Shown piece after piece: positions 1-8,531 of a DNA stretch of 64,000 bases (positions are counted from its first letter, which is position 1; every line of letters starts with the position of its first letter). The translations under genes were made by a program, and so were the position numbers. The notes under the pieces are model-generated. The model was given only the letters and a program-made list of their open reading frames with translations. It did not search any database and was not told the origin of the DNA. This DNA is from Marinibactrum halimedae (GTDB taxonomy: Bacteria; Pseudomonadota; Gammaproteobacteria; Pseudomonadales; Cellvibrionaceae), in contig NZ_JAJQVM010000018.1 of NCBI RefSeq assembly GCF_021234875.1, forward strand, positions 1 through 64,000, in the 5' to 3' direction.

Positions 1-221
1 CGAAAGAAAGCTCAAGCAAAGCAAGCTTTTGCAACCGTGGTCGTACAACCCCATAAAGAACCCACACAGCCCCAGCCCTTGGACAAGCTCATCATAGAAA
101 TAGGCCAATGCAAAAGAAATTTAGCTTACGTGGAAAAACCAAAGTGAATGGCCAGTGGCAGCTCTTTTGTCTGGTGCATAATATGGAGAAGCTGGTAAAT
201 TATGGGAATCTTAAGCCCTAA
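1..221 (+). pseudogene. Transposase C-terminal remnant (IS1182-like), frameshifted
   Basis: Only the end of the gene is in the window. From base 108 the plus strand encodes a 37-residue tail containing KKFSLRGKTKVNGQWQLFC and then LVHNMEKL, ending at TAA 219-221. This resembles the conserved C-terminus of IS1182-type DDE transposases (RF-LRG--KV-GEW-L-C-A-NL-KL). The preceding open stretch (1-144) lies in another frame and stops at 145-147, so the coding region is broken by a frameshift near base 108. I see no convincing terminal inverted repeat between the stop and base 370. The family assignment is from remembered motif similarity. The element's left end is outside the window. Confidence 0.6.
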
Positions 222-408
222 CGGCCCAAATTGCCGTCATTTCGACAAATTGACCGATTGAATAGCTTGTTTGTTGATCAGTTTGTAAAGTGGTGCCAGA
301 ATTTTAGTAGTGCTTGACTTTTTTGGCGCAAAAATAAACAAGTTTTGAGAGATGTAGGGGAAGTGTGATTTGGGTTTTTCTACAGTCTTTTTAGGTGAGG
401 GGCAAGGT

Positions 409-927
409 ATGAGTCTTATTTCTAATTTTTGGACAATTCATCAGAGTAAGTTAACTGAGCTTCTGGAAAGCAGTAAGCCTCACGAAAAGAAAATTGGGAA
501 ACCGCCCATTTTACCTTTTATCAAACAGAAGTATGAAACAGTATATCCTTGGTATGAATATCTAGAAGCTAATGCACAGAAAGAAATAGAATACAACTAT
601 TCAGGTATGGTAATGACGGATTTTGATCTTATTCTGCGAGAGTCGTCCTCTTCAATATTTGATAAAGCTCTGCCGGAATCAGATCTATATTCGGGCTATT
701 GTGGCGGTAGTGCTGCTATTGTAAATCATGAAATTGCCCAAAATATTTTAGACTGTATCTATAAACTAAGCCTTTCAGAAAGTGACGTTGTAGCATTTTA
801 CGACGCAGATGAAAAGCCTAGCGAATGGCGGTTTAAATCAGCAGACATTTTAAGTACCTCTGAGCACGTATGGTGTTGGCTTGGTAAAGTCACGGAAGAG
901 AAACTCGGTATTTTAGTAATAGGTTAA
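409..927 (+). CDS. Hypothetical protein, 172 aa
   Basis: I do not recognise this protein. The ATG at 409 (MSLISNFWTIHQ...) is preferred over a TTG at 370 because a purine-rich GGTGAGGGGCAAGG precedes it at usable distance. The product is soluble and acidic, with no signal peptide or membrane segment. Its C-terminal half is rich in aromatic and acidic residues (YSGYCGG near residue 105, then FYDADEKPSEWRF). It lies directly after a degraded transposase and before an unrelated receptor gene, so it may be an orphan of a laterally acquired block. An immunity-type or DUF1877-like role crossed my mind, but no motif supports it. Confidence 0.6.
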   Translation: MSLISNFWTIHQSKLTELLESSKPHEKKIGKPPILPFIKQKYETVYPWYEYLEANAQKEIEYNYSGMVMTDFDLILRESSSSIFDKALPESDLYSGYCGGSAAIVNHEIAQNILDCIYKLSLSESDVVAFYDADEKPSEWRFKSADILSTSEHVWCWLGKVTEEKLGILVIG

Positions 928-987
928 TTTGCGGGTAATCATATAATAGCTATATGATCGGAATTGTAAAAGAACAATAAAGTACAA

Positions 988-1008
988 TGCCACTTATTTT
1001 AAATGGCA
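988..1008 (+). terminator. Possible weak hairpin terminator
   Basis: TGCCACTTA and TAAATGGCA form an imperfect stem (8 of 9 pairs) with a short T-rich loop, followed by CATTTCAATTTT. It lies 61 bases after the orphan gene stop. The T tract is interrupted, so termination is only a possibility. The rest of the 928-1248 gap is AT-rich and shows nothing else. Confidence 0.25.
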
Positions 1009-1248
1009 CATTTCAATTTTCCATTCCATTTTTTTGCTGAATGCTTACGATAATTTCAGAATTTAGTTTGAATGACTGCACCAAACACCTATTGAAGGTC
1101 TGTTTCATTTGATATTAAATTATGAGAAAAATGACATAGAATTGTGAATACTTGCGGAAATGTGTCACATATAGTGTCAAGAGTTTATTAAAAGTTTAAG
1201 GCGGTGTCTTGCCGCAGGCTACTCACTCTTGATTGGAATGGTACTATA

Positions 1249-2559
1249 ATGAATATCTTCCGAAGCTTAATGACGTTGTTTTCCGCAGGGGCTGTTGTTC
1301 TTTTGCTGCTGGTGGTTTTGCTGGCTGTTTCATTGGATTTTTCCAGCAATTTGCAATTGCGCTACGCCAATTGGCAGGCCAGTGTCAGTAAAGTTCAAAA
1401 GGATTTCGATTCACTCAATCAACAAGCCCAGCATTATAAGCTGAACGCCCCCAGAGACTTCGAAAGTTATAATCGTGATTTAGCGGTTTTTTATACGCAG
1501 TTTCAGGAGTTATTGGAGCAAATTGATAAAGAAATTTCCAATAGCGCCGTTTCTGCTCAGAACGTCAATACAAATTTTGGTGGCGATTTGTTGCTGTTAC
1601 AATCTAACCCTTCATTAACTGAGGCGCTTACCGCTCAAGATGGGGTTGTTGCCGCTTGGAGCTCTTTTAGCCAAGCATTGAGGGATACGTTAGGCGACCC
1701 CAAAGAGCCTCGATTGGAATGGGGGGCAGAATATATCATTAAGGAACAACCAGAAATCGCCATATTGGCTGAGCAACTTCGCTCTGAGTTAGCTTTTGCT
1801 AAAGTGCAATCTCAACAATTGATAGAGAGAGGCTTATGGTGTTTATTAGGGTTGATAGGCATCTATATTGTTGCTGCGATTACGTTGATTGTGGTGAAAG
1901 TGATACGGCCGGTTGTGATTACGACGAAAGCTTGCGAGAAAATTGCGGCAGGGGATTATGGCCTTACTATTGATTTAAATGGCGCAGGTGAAACTCGACG
2001 TTTGCAACAAGCGTTTAATGAATTATCTGGTCGCTCTCAGTTAATTATGGATACGCTTGGGTACATTAGCCAGTTAGATAAAACAGACGATAAATTACAG
2101 GCAATTCTGAATAGTGGACAAAAAGCGCTCGCGCTGGGTTGGGTTGGTTTGATGAGGGTCGAACGAGAAAGCATTGTATTGACGCATTCAGCACCGAGTG
2201 CATTGCATAAACAGTTTCGCCACAAAGATTTCCCAACACAAAAAAGTTTAGGAAAAGCATTAAAACAAAGTTTTGATGAGGGGTGGTTTGAGTTAGATAA
2301 CATGAGAGATCTTTCTCTGACTCGTTTTGATGAGCGTTTTTTGCGGGAACTACAACGTATTACAGTTGCGACACATTTAGTGGGTTATCCGTTTAAAGGA
2401 GAAAATAACCAATATTATGTGTTACTGTTTACCACTAGCCAGCTAGGGGGATTTAGTGCTCAGCAACTTCAGCTCATTCAAGCCCTTGGACGTTTGATGA
2501 GTGACTCTATTGCCTTGGATGAGCCTGTTGTTACAGCGCTTAGGCAGGCGGCTGTGTAA
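1249..2559 (+). CDS. HAMP-domain membrane receptor with degenerate GAF-like C-terminus
   Basis: The 436-residue product has an N-terminal membrane segment (about residues 7-29), a roughly 165-residue helical periplasmic region, a second membrane segment (about 195-218) and a HAMP domain (about 219-270, with KVIRPV and an A-GDY-LTIDLNG-GE stretch). The last 160 residues look like a diverged GAF-type fold. No histidine kinase, GGDEF, EAL or methyl-accepting signature is visible, so the output is unclear. The ATG at 1249 is chosen because it begins the hydrophobic signal-anchor. A GTG at 1204 would add 15 charged residues. It is probably a transmembrane sensor that signals through a partner protein. 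Confidence 0.6.
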   Translation: MNIFRSLMTLFSAGAVVLLLLVVLLAVSLDFSSNLQLRYANWQASVSKVQKDFDSLNQQAQHYKLNAPRDFESYNRDLAVFYTQFQELLEQIDKEISNSAVSAQNVNTNFGGDLLLLQSNPSLTEALTAQDGVVAAWSSFSQALRDTLGDPKEPRLEWGAEYIIKEQPEIAILAEQLRSELAFAKVQSQQLIERGLWCLLGLIGIYIVAAITLIVVKVIRPVVITTKACEKIAAGDYGLTIDLNGAGETRRLQQAFNELSGRSQLIMDTLGYISQLDKTDDKLQAILNSGQKALALGWVGLMRVERESIVLTHSAPSALHKQFRHKDFPTQKSLGKALKQSFDEGWFELDNMRDLSLTRFDERFLRELQRITVATHLVGYPFKGENNQYYVLLFTTSQLGGFSAQQLQLIQALGRLMSDSIALDEPVVTALRQAAV

Positions 2560-2966
2560 TGGAATTTAATAAAATTGTATTATTTGGCAGATAAAAAGTG
2601 TTAGGTAATGGTTTCCAATATCTTGAACAGATAGTTTCGGAAGAGGAATTACATGCTTCTCGCAAAGCCAAAAAACCTTTTCAACGACGTATACTGCATC
2701 TAGAGTACAGCAGTTATGCATTACCTGAGGGCGTTTGTTGGTCATAGCCCTTCCTGCTACCTCCTAGGCCTATTTAAGCCGACTTTTCCCCTCCTATTCA
2801 TTTTCTTGTTGTGCTGGATCAATATTGAGTATTGGCTCGTGTAGGAAGATAGTAAGAGAACGGCAGTCCGTTAGTTTGACAACAATGGTAAAATATCGAT
2901 ATTGATGTGGGGAAAATGAATTGTCCAGGTTGTTGAACGCTTGGATAGAGAGTAGAGAGGTATTTT
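2560..2966. other. Intergenic region with a short open frame
   Basis: No recognised gene lies here. A 49-codon plus-strand frame (2598-2747, GTG start) encodes a helix-like peptide (QYLEQIVSEEELHASRKAKK, then PFQRRILHLEY) whose composition looks protein-like. It has no clear ribosome-binding site and may be a gene remnant. AGAGAGG at 2953-2959 is the ribosome-binding site of the following gene. Confidence 0.3.
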
Positions 2967-4412
2967 ATGGTTACACGGCGACAATTGGTTAAGAGTTCGG
3001 CTGCGCTGGCATTTATTGGTTTGGCTCAGAGTACATTGGGTAAAACACCTGGTAAAAGCACATTGAGTAAAACGCAGGCGTTGGATGCCAAAGGCCCTCC
3101 TTTACGTTCAGTGCAGGGTTATGGATCGCTTATTGCTGACCCGAATAAACTGTTAGACCTTCCTGCAGGTTTTCAGTATGACGTGATTTCGCAATTGGGC
3201 GATAAGATGGACGATGGTTTAACGGTGCCGAATCGGGCCGATGGTATGGGGTGTTTCGCATTGGATGAGCATCGTGTTGCGTTGGTGCGAAATCACGAGC
3301 TTGATCCATCCCATTTTTCGAAGATTTCAAAAGATTGGCAAACCTTTACCTCCGAACATGCGTTCGATTCCTTCCAGCATCGCTCTCAGTCGGATTCTGA
3401 ATCTCATCAGAGGGTGGCGTTGCCCGGAGGAACAACCACCATTGTTTACAATACTAAGGATCAAAAACGAGAGAAGGAGTTTGTGAGTTTAACGGGCACG
3501 ATTCGTAACTGTTCTGGTGGTGTTACGCCTTGGGGCTCTTGGCTGACTTGTGAGGAGTCGGTGGAGACATCAAAGACGACTAAAGGCAAGATTGGTAAGT
3601 CGCACGGTTATGTTTTTGAGGTGCCCGCCGATGCTTCTGGCCCGGTTAAACCGGTTCCGTTAAAAGCCATGGGTCGTTTTAATCATGAAGCAGTAGTGGT
3701 AGACCCTCGGACTGGCATTGCGTATTTGACGGAAGATCGAAATGACAGTTTATTGTATCGGTTTATCCCTAAAGAGAACGGAAAGTTGTCGTTAGGTGGC
3801 CAATTGCAAGCTTTGGTGATTAAAAATACCCCACAATTCGATACTCGCAATTGGTCTGTCGTTAAGATGGCGGTTTCTCAATGGTATGAAACCGAGTGGG
3901 TGGATTTGAGTAACCCAGAAAGCCCTGAAGATGATTTGCGCTTGCGTGGTTATCAAAAAGGTGCGGCGGTATTTGCGCGGGGAGAGGGCATTCATTGGGC
4001 CGATGATGAGCTGTACTTTTGTTGTACCAGTGGCGGGAAGAAAAAGCTTGGCCAAATTATGCGGTATAGGCCATCTAAATACGAAGGTAGCAATAATGAA
4101 GCGAAGGGGCCGGGGCAGCTTCAGTTGTTTTTGGAGAGTACCGATCCATCGTTATACAATTTTGGTGATAATTTAACAGTGACTCCCCAAAATCATCTTT
4201 TGGTCTGCGAAGATCAATACACGGACGTGGTCGATAACTACTTGCGTGGCGTAACGCCGAGCGGTGAGGTGTATGCCTTTGCACGATTGCATGAGCAAAC
4301 GGAATTGGCTGGCGCGTGTTTTTCTCCTGATGGTTCTACGTTATTTGTGAATGTGTATTCTCCGGCAAAGACTTTGGCAATTCGTGGACCATGGGAAAAG
4401 TTTATGGTTTAA
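2967..4412 (+). CDS. PhoX-like (DUF839) Tat-exported protein, putative alkaline phosphatase
   Basis: 481 residues. The N-terminus carries a twin-arginine signal (TRRQLVKSSAALAFIGLA), which predicts folded export to the periplasm. The mature part follows the PhoX/DUF839 pattern: an LRSVQGYGSLIADPN stretch, LPAGFQYDVIS, a VRNHEL motif near residue 111, CSGGVTPWGSWLTCEE near 180, and a beta-propeller-like sequence with VCEDQY near 415. PhoX enzymes are Ca/Fe-dependent alkaline phosphatases, but DUF839 also includes members of unknown activity, so substrate is inferred only. The start has a strong AGAGAGG ribosome-binding site. The gene stands alone and is followed by a large perfect hairpin. Confidence 0.8.
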   Translation: MVTRRQLVKSSAALAFIGLAQSTLGKTPGKSTLSKTQALDAKGPPLRSVQGYGSLIADPNKLLDLPAGFQYDVISQLGDKMDDGLTVPNRADGMGCFALDEHRVALVRNHELDPSHFSKISKDWQTFTSEHAFDSFQHRSQSDSESHQRVALPGGTTTIVYNTKDQKREKEFVSLTGTIRNCSGGVTPWGSWLTCEESVETSKTTKGKIGKSHGYVFEVPADASGPVKPVPLKAMGRFNHEAVVVDPRTGIAYLTEDRNDSLLYRFIPKENGKLSLGGQLQALVIKNTPQFDTRNWSVVKMAVSQWYETEWVDLSNPESPEDDLRLRGYQKGAAVFARGEGIHWADDELYFCCTSGGKKKLGQIMRYRPSKYEGSNNEAKGPGQLQLFLESTDPSLYNFGDNLTVTPQNHLLVCEDQYTDVVDNYLRGVTPSGEVYAFARLHEQTELAGACFSPDGSTLFVNVYSPAKTLAIRGPWEKFMV

Positions 4413-4420
4413 CGTCTTGG

Positions 4421-4463
4421 TGCCGGTTAACACTAATGCCAATAGGGTTAGTGTTAACCGGCA
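4421..4463 (+). terminator. Perfect 16-bp inverted repeat after the PhoX-like gene
   Basis: TGCCGGTTAACACTAA at 4421-4436 is exactly complementary to 4448-4463, with an 11-base loop. It starts 8 bases after the PhoX-like stop, so it likely ends that transcript or protects its 3' end. There is no T tract on either side, so it is not a textbook intrinsic terminator. Confidence 0.55.
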
Positions 4464-4691
4464 GCGGTACTCGTCAGACTTCCATTTTATAGCCTGCCTC
4501 AGATGTAATCTCTTATCACACTTAAACCCTACTGAAACGGAATTATACCTGCAACTTTCATATCTGAATTCCAGTATAAACAAATAGGCAGTACTGCAGA
4601 GTAGATAGGTGATAAGCCTAATTTGGGGCGCATCTTCTTAAAACCCACGAATTTTGAAGTTTATGAAATTAGGGGCTGCCAGAGCTAAATT

Positions 4692-4721
4692 AAAAAAGCC
4701 ACTCTTATACGTAAGAGCGGC
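4692..4721 (-). terminator. Hairpin with T tract on the minus strand
   Basis: GCCACTCTTA (4698-4707) pairs with TAAGAGCGGC (4712-4721) with one A-C mismatch and a TACG loop. The A6 run at 4692-4697 becomes a U tract on the minus strand. It could end leftward transcription from the AraC-type gene at 5212-6201, but a plus-strand gene lies between them. Confidence 0.4.
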
Positions 4722-4805
4722 GTCAATGGGGAGTTTTCTGTGGAAGCTACACATTGATTTGGTTTACGCAGGGGTGTAGGTATTCGGATTCAAGGGAGTC
4801 TATCA

Positions 4806-5165
4806 ATGAGCTTAAAAGAATGGATATTCAATATATTAGTTGCTATCGATAAGTTGTGTAACACTTTATGCCGGGGCAGTCATGAAGTCACTGTCTCAGC
4901 CCGTATCGGGCATTTTGCTAATCTAGATGGCTTCAGATATCGAGCATACTGGAAGTTGTTAGAGTGGATAATAGACTTTTCGTTTTATCCAGTTGAAGGA
5001 CCAGGTCACTGCATACAGGCACGAGATACGAATACGCACAAGAAATATGAATTGGGCAATGACATCATGCGAGGTGTATTCGCAATTGCGGTGATTATTG
5101 TCTGCACGCTCATATCCATAGTGACGTGGACGCTGTATGCGTTACGTTTGGTAAGGCCAGATTAG
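4806..5165 (+). CDS. Small membrane protein, phage-like hypothetical
   Basis: 119 residues with an AAGGGAG ribosome-binding site just upstream of the ATG. The N-terminal part (SLKEWIFNILVAIDKLCNTL, then CRGSHEVTVSARIG) recalls small proteins found in phages and prophages with the pattern W-N-L-AIDQ-VN...DET-SSR. This recollection is unverified. The C-terminus has one clear membrane segment (about 91-113, FAIAVIIVCTLISIVTWTLY). Function is unknown. No other phage genes are nearby, so it is probably a stray or domesticated gene. It is flanked by an inverted repeat region on the left and a convergent regulator on the right. Confidence 0.6.
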   Translation: MSLKEWIFNILVAIDKLCNTLCRGSHEVTVSARIGHFANLDGFRYRAYWKLLEWIIDFSFYPVEGPGHCIQARDTNTHKKYELGNDIMRGVFAIAVIIVCTLISIVTWTLYALRLVRPD

Positions 5166-5211
5166 GGCCTGTCACCGTTAGTAGCTGTTCTTGTTTGTGC
5201 ATTTTTGAGAA

Positions 5212-6201
5212 TTAGCGCGTCACATGCACCGCCCGAAATCGTGCTCGATAACTATTGGGTGAGAAATTGGTTTTTCGTTTAAATAATCGAATGAATGAGC
5301 TAATGTCTTCATAGCCGACAGCATGGGTAATTTCTTCGATGGTTTTGTTGGTTTTAATTAATAGTTGACTGGCTGCATCCAGGCGCACTTCTTGTAGATA
5401 ATTTAAAGGTGTGATGCCGGTGGCAAGTTTAAAGCGTCTAACCAGCGAACGATGAGATAAACTAAATTGCGTGCTCATTGCTACGATGGATATTTCATCG
5501 CTGTAGTGAGTTTCCATCCAGTGTTGTACCGCTAAAATAACGCGATCACTATGATGCTTTTTACTGGCCAAAGGGGTAAAAGAGCGTTGTGATGAGCGCT
5601 CTAGGTCGACCATAAAATATTTTGCTGTATCCATTGCGGTTTGGTGGTCGCAAAATAATTCAATTAAATATAATCCTAAATCAAACCAAGATGTTCCTCC
5701 TGCATCACATAAAATATTTCCGTCATGAATAAATAATTGGTCCGTTTGTAAATCAATATCCGGGTAACGAGCGCGAAATAAATTGGCATTGTTCCAAAAT
5801 GTAGTGGCTTTTTTATTTTGTAATAGTCCTGCTTCAGCCAAGAAAAAGGAACCGTTGCTGTTACTGCCAATTAAACTGTTAGTTTGGTTGGCTTGTTGTA
5901 ATGTGCGGATTAACCAGAGATTGTCTGCCAATGTTTGTTCTACATCCCCGGCGATGGTGGGGACCAGATAGATGTCACTGCTTTGGATATCGTTAATGCC
6001 ACAGTGGGGGGTAATGGTCAGTTGGTTCATGGTGTTGACGGGTTTGCTGTCTTTACTGGCCAGTTGTATGCGAAAGCGAGGGGCGGACTCGTTCGGTCGA
6101 GCTCGTTGGTAGATGTGACCGGCGAAGTATAAGAGATCATTAATACTCATGACGGCTGCAGCCAATACGTAGTCGTAGACTAAAATTGTCACGTTAATCA
6201 T
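5212..6201 (-). CDS. GlxA-family AraC-type transcriptional regulator
   Basis: 329 residues. Residues 1-190 form a DJ-1/PfpI-like amidotransferase fold, as in GlxA regulators. The C-terminal ~110 residues carry two AraC helix-turn-helix units (ISIVAMSTQFSLSHRSLVRR, then IEEITHAVGYEDISSFIRLF and KRKTNFSP). At the nucleophile elbow (about 111-120) the sequence reads LIGSNSNGSFF with no cysteine, so this domain is probably a ligand-binding or dimerisation module and not an enzyme. It is divergent from the molybdopterin oxidoreductase gene across about 180 bases, which suggests it controls that operon. AAAGGTGAA precedes the ATG. Confidence 0.85.
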   Translation of the reverse strand: MINVTILVYDYVLAAAVMSINDLLYFAGHIYQRARPNESAPRFRIQLASKDSKPVNTMNQLTITPHCGINDIQSSDIYLVPTIAGDVEQTLADNLWLIRTLQQANQTNSLIGSNSNGSFFLAEAGLLQNKKATTFWNNANLFRARYPDIDLQTDQLFIHDGNILCDAGGTSWFDLGLYLIELFCDHQTAMDTAKYFMVDLERSSQRSFTPLASKKHHSDRVILAVQHWMETHYSDEISIVAMSTQFSLSHRSLVRRFKLATGITPLNYLQEVRLDAASQLLIKTNKTIEEITHAVGYEDISSFIRLFKRKTNFSPNSYRARFRAVHVTR

Positions 6202-6381
6202 GCTGATTCACCTTTCGTGAAAGAATAAGAACAGTATATGGCTAGGTTAACGAAGTGAAATGGCGTAAATCACCAATTTTATGTCTTTTGTTACAATTAC
6301 ACATCGTGCCGCAAGCTGCCAGAATTTTCTGTCTAATAACAATAATTTGATGTAACAACCGTTTAATAAGAGAGTTCGGGC

Positions 6382-8514
6382 ATGAGTGAGATTAAAACCC
6401 ATTACAGAACCTGTAATATCTGTGAAGCCATGTGTGGCATTGAAGTGAAATACCAAGGTGAAGAGGTGATTTCCATCAAGCCAGATAAGGAAGACCCCTT
6501 CAGCCGAGGACACATTTGCCCTAAAGCCGTTGCACTGCAAGATTTTTATCAAGACCCAGAGCGCCTGAAAAAACCTTTGCGTAAAAAGGGTGAGGGCTGG
6601 GAAGAAATCAGCTGGGTAGAAGCGTTTGACGAAATTGGCGCCAAAATGCGTCAAGTACAAACCCAGTATGGCTCAGACAGTGTCGGTATTTATTTGGGCA
6701 ACCCGAATGCCCATAATTTTGGCAACGCAATTTTTTTACCGCAATTTTTTAAAGCCCTTGGCAGTAAGAGTCGCTTTAGCTCTGCCTCCGCAGATCAGTT
6801 ACCCCATCATGTTGCGGCCAATTATATGTTTGGTGCTGGTATGGCCATTTCTGTTCCAGACATTAATCGCACTGATTTCATGTTGATCATCGGCGGTAAT
6901 CCGGTGGTCTCCAATGGCAGCATGATGAGCGGCGCGGGTATGCCCGGTCGTATTAAAGATATTCAAAAACGCGGTGGACGAGTAGTGGTGGTAGATCCCC
7001 GTCGTACCGAGACGGCAAAAATCGCCAGTGACCATTATTTTATTCGGCCAGAAAAAGACGCTTTATTCTTGATGGCGATGATTCATACGGTGATCAAAGA
7101 AGGGCAGATTAAGCTAGGCCATCTTGCCGAGATGATCGATGGCGTTGAAGCGGTGGTGAGTGTCGCGGAACACTTTTCACCGGAAACGGTATCGGAAGCC
7201 GTGGGCATTATGGCTTCGGATATCCGCCAGTTAGCTTTAGATTTTGCGAACGCGCCGTCGGCGGTGTGTTATGGACGCATGGGGGTTTCAACGCAATCTT
7301 TTGGCGGTTTGTGTCAGTGGTTAATGTTGGTGCTGAATATTCTCACGGGCAATTTTGATCGCGAGGGTGGGGCGATGTTTCCGCAGCCGGCCTTTGATTT
7401 ATTACGCACTGTGCAGCCCGGTAAACCGAGTTCTTATGGACGCTTTGAATCTCGTGTCAGCGACCTCCCGTTTTTTAATGGCGAATTTCCCATTGCCACC
7501 TTAGCCGATGAAATTGAAACAGAAGGTGAGGGCCAAATTAGAGCCATGTTCACCATTGCGGGCAACCCGGTGTTGTCGGCTCCCAACGGTGATCGGTTGG
7601 ATAAGGCATTTGAGCAACTGGATTTTATGGTATCGGTGGACATTTACCTTAATGAAACCACCAAACACGCGGATATTATTTTACCGGCAACGACCGGGTT
7701 AGAAGTCGCCCATTACGATGTGTTTTTTAACAGTTTTGCCGTGAGCAATACCGCTAAATATTCTTCCCCCTTGTTTGAGAAAAAAGAATATCAAAAACAC
7801 GATTGGGAGATTTTAAAAGGGTTAATCAGTGCGCTTACTGGCAAGCCCGATAATGGCATCACCCCTCAATCCATATTGGATGACACCTTACGCTCTGGGC
7901 ATTACAAAAAACAGGGTATGAGCTTGCAAAGGCTATTGGATAATCCTCATGGTGTGGATTTGGGCCCGCTTCAACCTTGTATTAGTGAACGGCTGCGTAC
8001 AGGAGATGGCAGAATTCAGTTGGCACCAGATATTTACCTACAAGATATTCCTCGTTTACAAGCGGCAATTAATGACGATGCCGAGATTAAAAAACAATTT
8101 CCTTTCGATATGATCAGTCGTCGTTTGGTCAGAAACCATAACACCTGGACTCATAATTCTTATCGATTAATTAAAGGAAAAAACCCTGTTACTTTACAAT
8201 TGCATTCCAGTGATGCCAAAGCGCTGGGAGTGGAAGCGGGTCAAACAGTGATTGTGCGTTCTGCTACAGGCCAAGTTGATATCGAGGTGGAAATTAATGA
8301 TGATATTTTTCCTGGTGTAGTGAGTATTCCTCAAGGGTGGGGGCACAATCATAAAAAGACGGCCATGAGTGTGGCGGCTAAACAACCTGGTATTAGCATT
8401 AATAGTTTAACGGATGATCGTCGAGTAGATCCGCTTACCGGAAATGCCGCGTTCAATGGTACGCCGGTTGCTATTGAGGTAGTAGAAGCTGAAATGACGA
8501 CATTGGCCATTTAG
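6382..8514 (+). CDS. Molybdopterin-dependent oxidoreductase, DMSO reductase superfamily
   Basis: 710 residues, cytoplasmic (no signal peptide). The N-terminus has a 4Fe-4S motif, CNICEAMCG (residues 11-19) with HICP near 47. The central part binds bis-MGD cofactor (IIGGNPVVSNG, VVVDPRRTETAK), and the C-terminal dinucleotide-binding domain contains IPQGWGHNH and a terminal NAAFNG-PV pattern. Where formate dehydrogenases carry Sec/Cys, this protein reads SADQLPHHVA, so the metal ligand may be Asp or absent. The substrate cannot be deduced. It resembles soluble formate dehydrogenase/nitrate reductase-like proteins. It is followed by a DUF1295 gene 17 bases downstream and faces an AraC-type regulator. 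Confidence 0.85.
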   Translation: MSEIKTHYRTCNICEAMCGIEVKYQGEEVISIKPDKEDPFSRGHICPKAVALQDFYQDPERLKKPLRKKGEGWEEISWVEAFDEIGAKMRQVQTQYGSDSVGIYLGNPNAHNFGNAIFLPQFFKALGSKSRFSSASADQLPHHVAANYMFGAGMAISVPDINRTDFMLIIGGNPVVSNGSMMSGAGMPGRIKDIQKRGGRVVVVDPRRTETAKIASDHYFIRPEKDALFLMAMIHTVIKEGQIKLGHLAEMIDGVEAVVSVAEHFSPETVSEAVGIMASDIRQLALDFANAPSAVCYGRMGVSTQSFGGLCQWLMLVLNILTGNFDREGGAMFPQPAFDLLRTVQPGKPSSYGRFESRVSDLPFFNGEFPIATLADEIETEGEGQIRAMFTIAGNPVLSAPNGDRLDKAFEQLDFMVSVDIYLNETTKHADIILPATTGLEVAHYDVFFNSFAVSNTAKYSSPLFEKKEYQKHDWEILKGLISALTGKPDNGITPQSILDDTLRSGHYKKQGMSLQRLLDNPHGVDLGPLQPCISERLRTGDGRIQLAPDIYLQDIPRLQAAINDDAEIKKQFPFDMISRRLVRNHNTWTHNSYRLIKGKNPVTLQLHSSDAKALGVEAGQTVIVRSATGQVDIEVEINDDIFPGVVSIPQGWGHNHKKTAMSVAAKQPGISINSLTDDRRVDPLTGNAAFNGTPVAIEVVEAEMTTLAI

Positions 8515-8531
8515 CAAAGAGGCGCTGGGTT

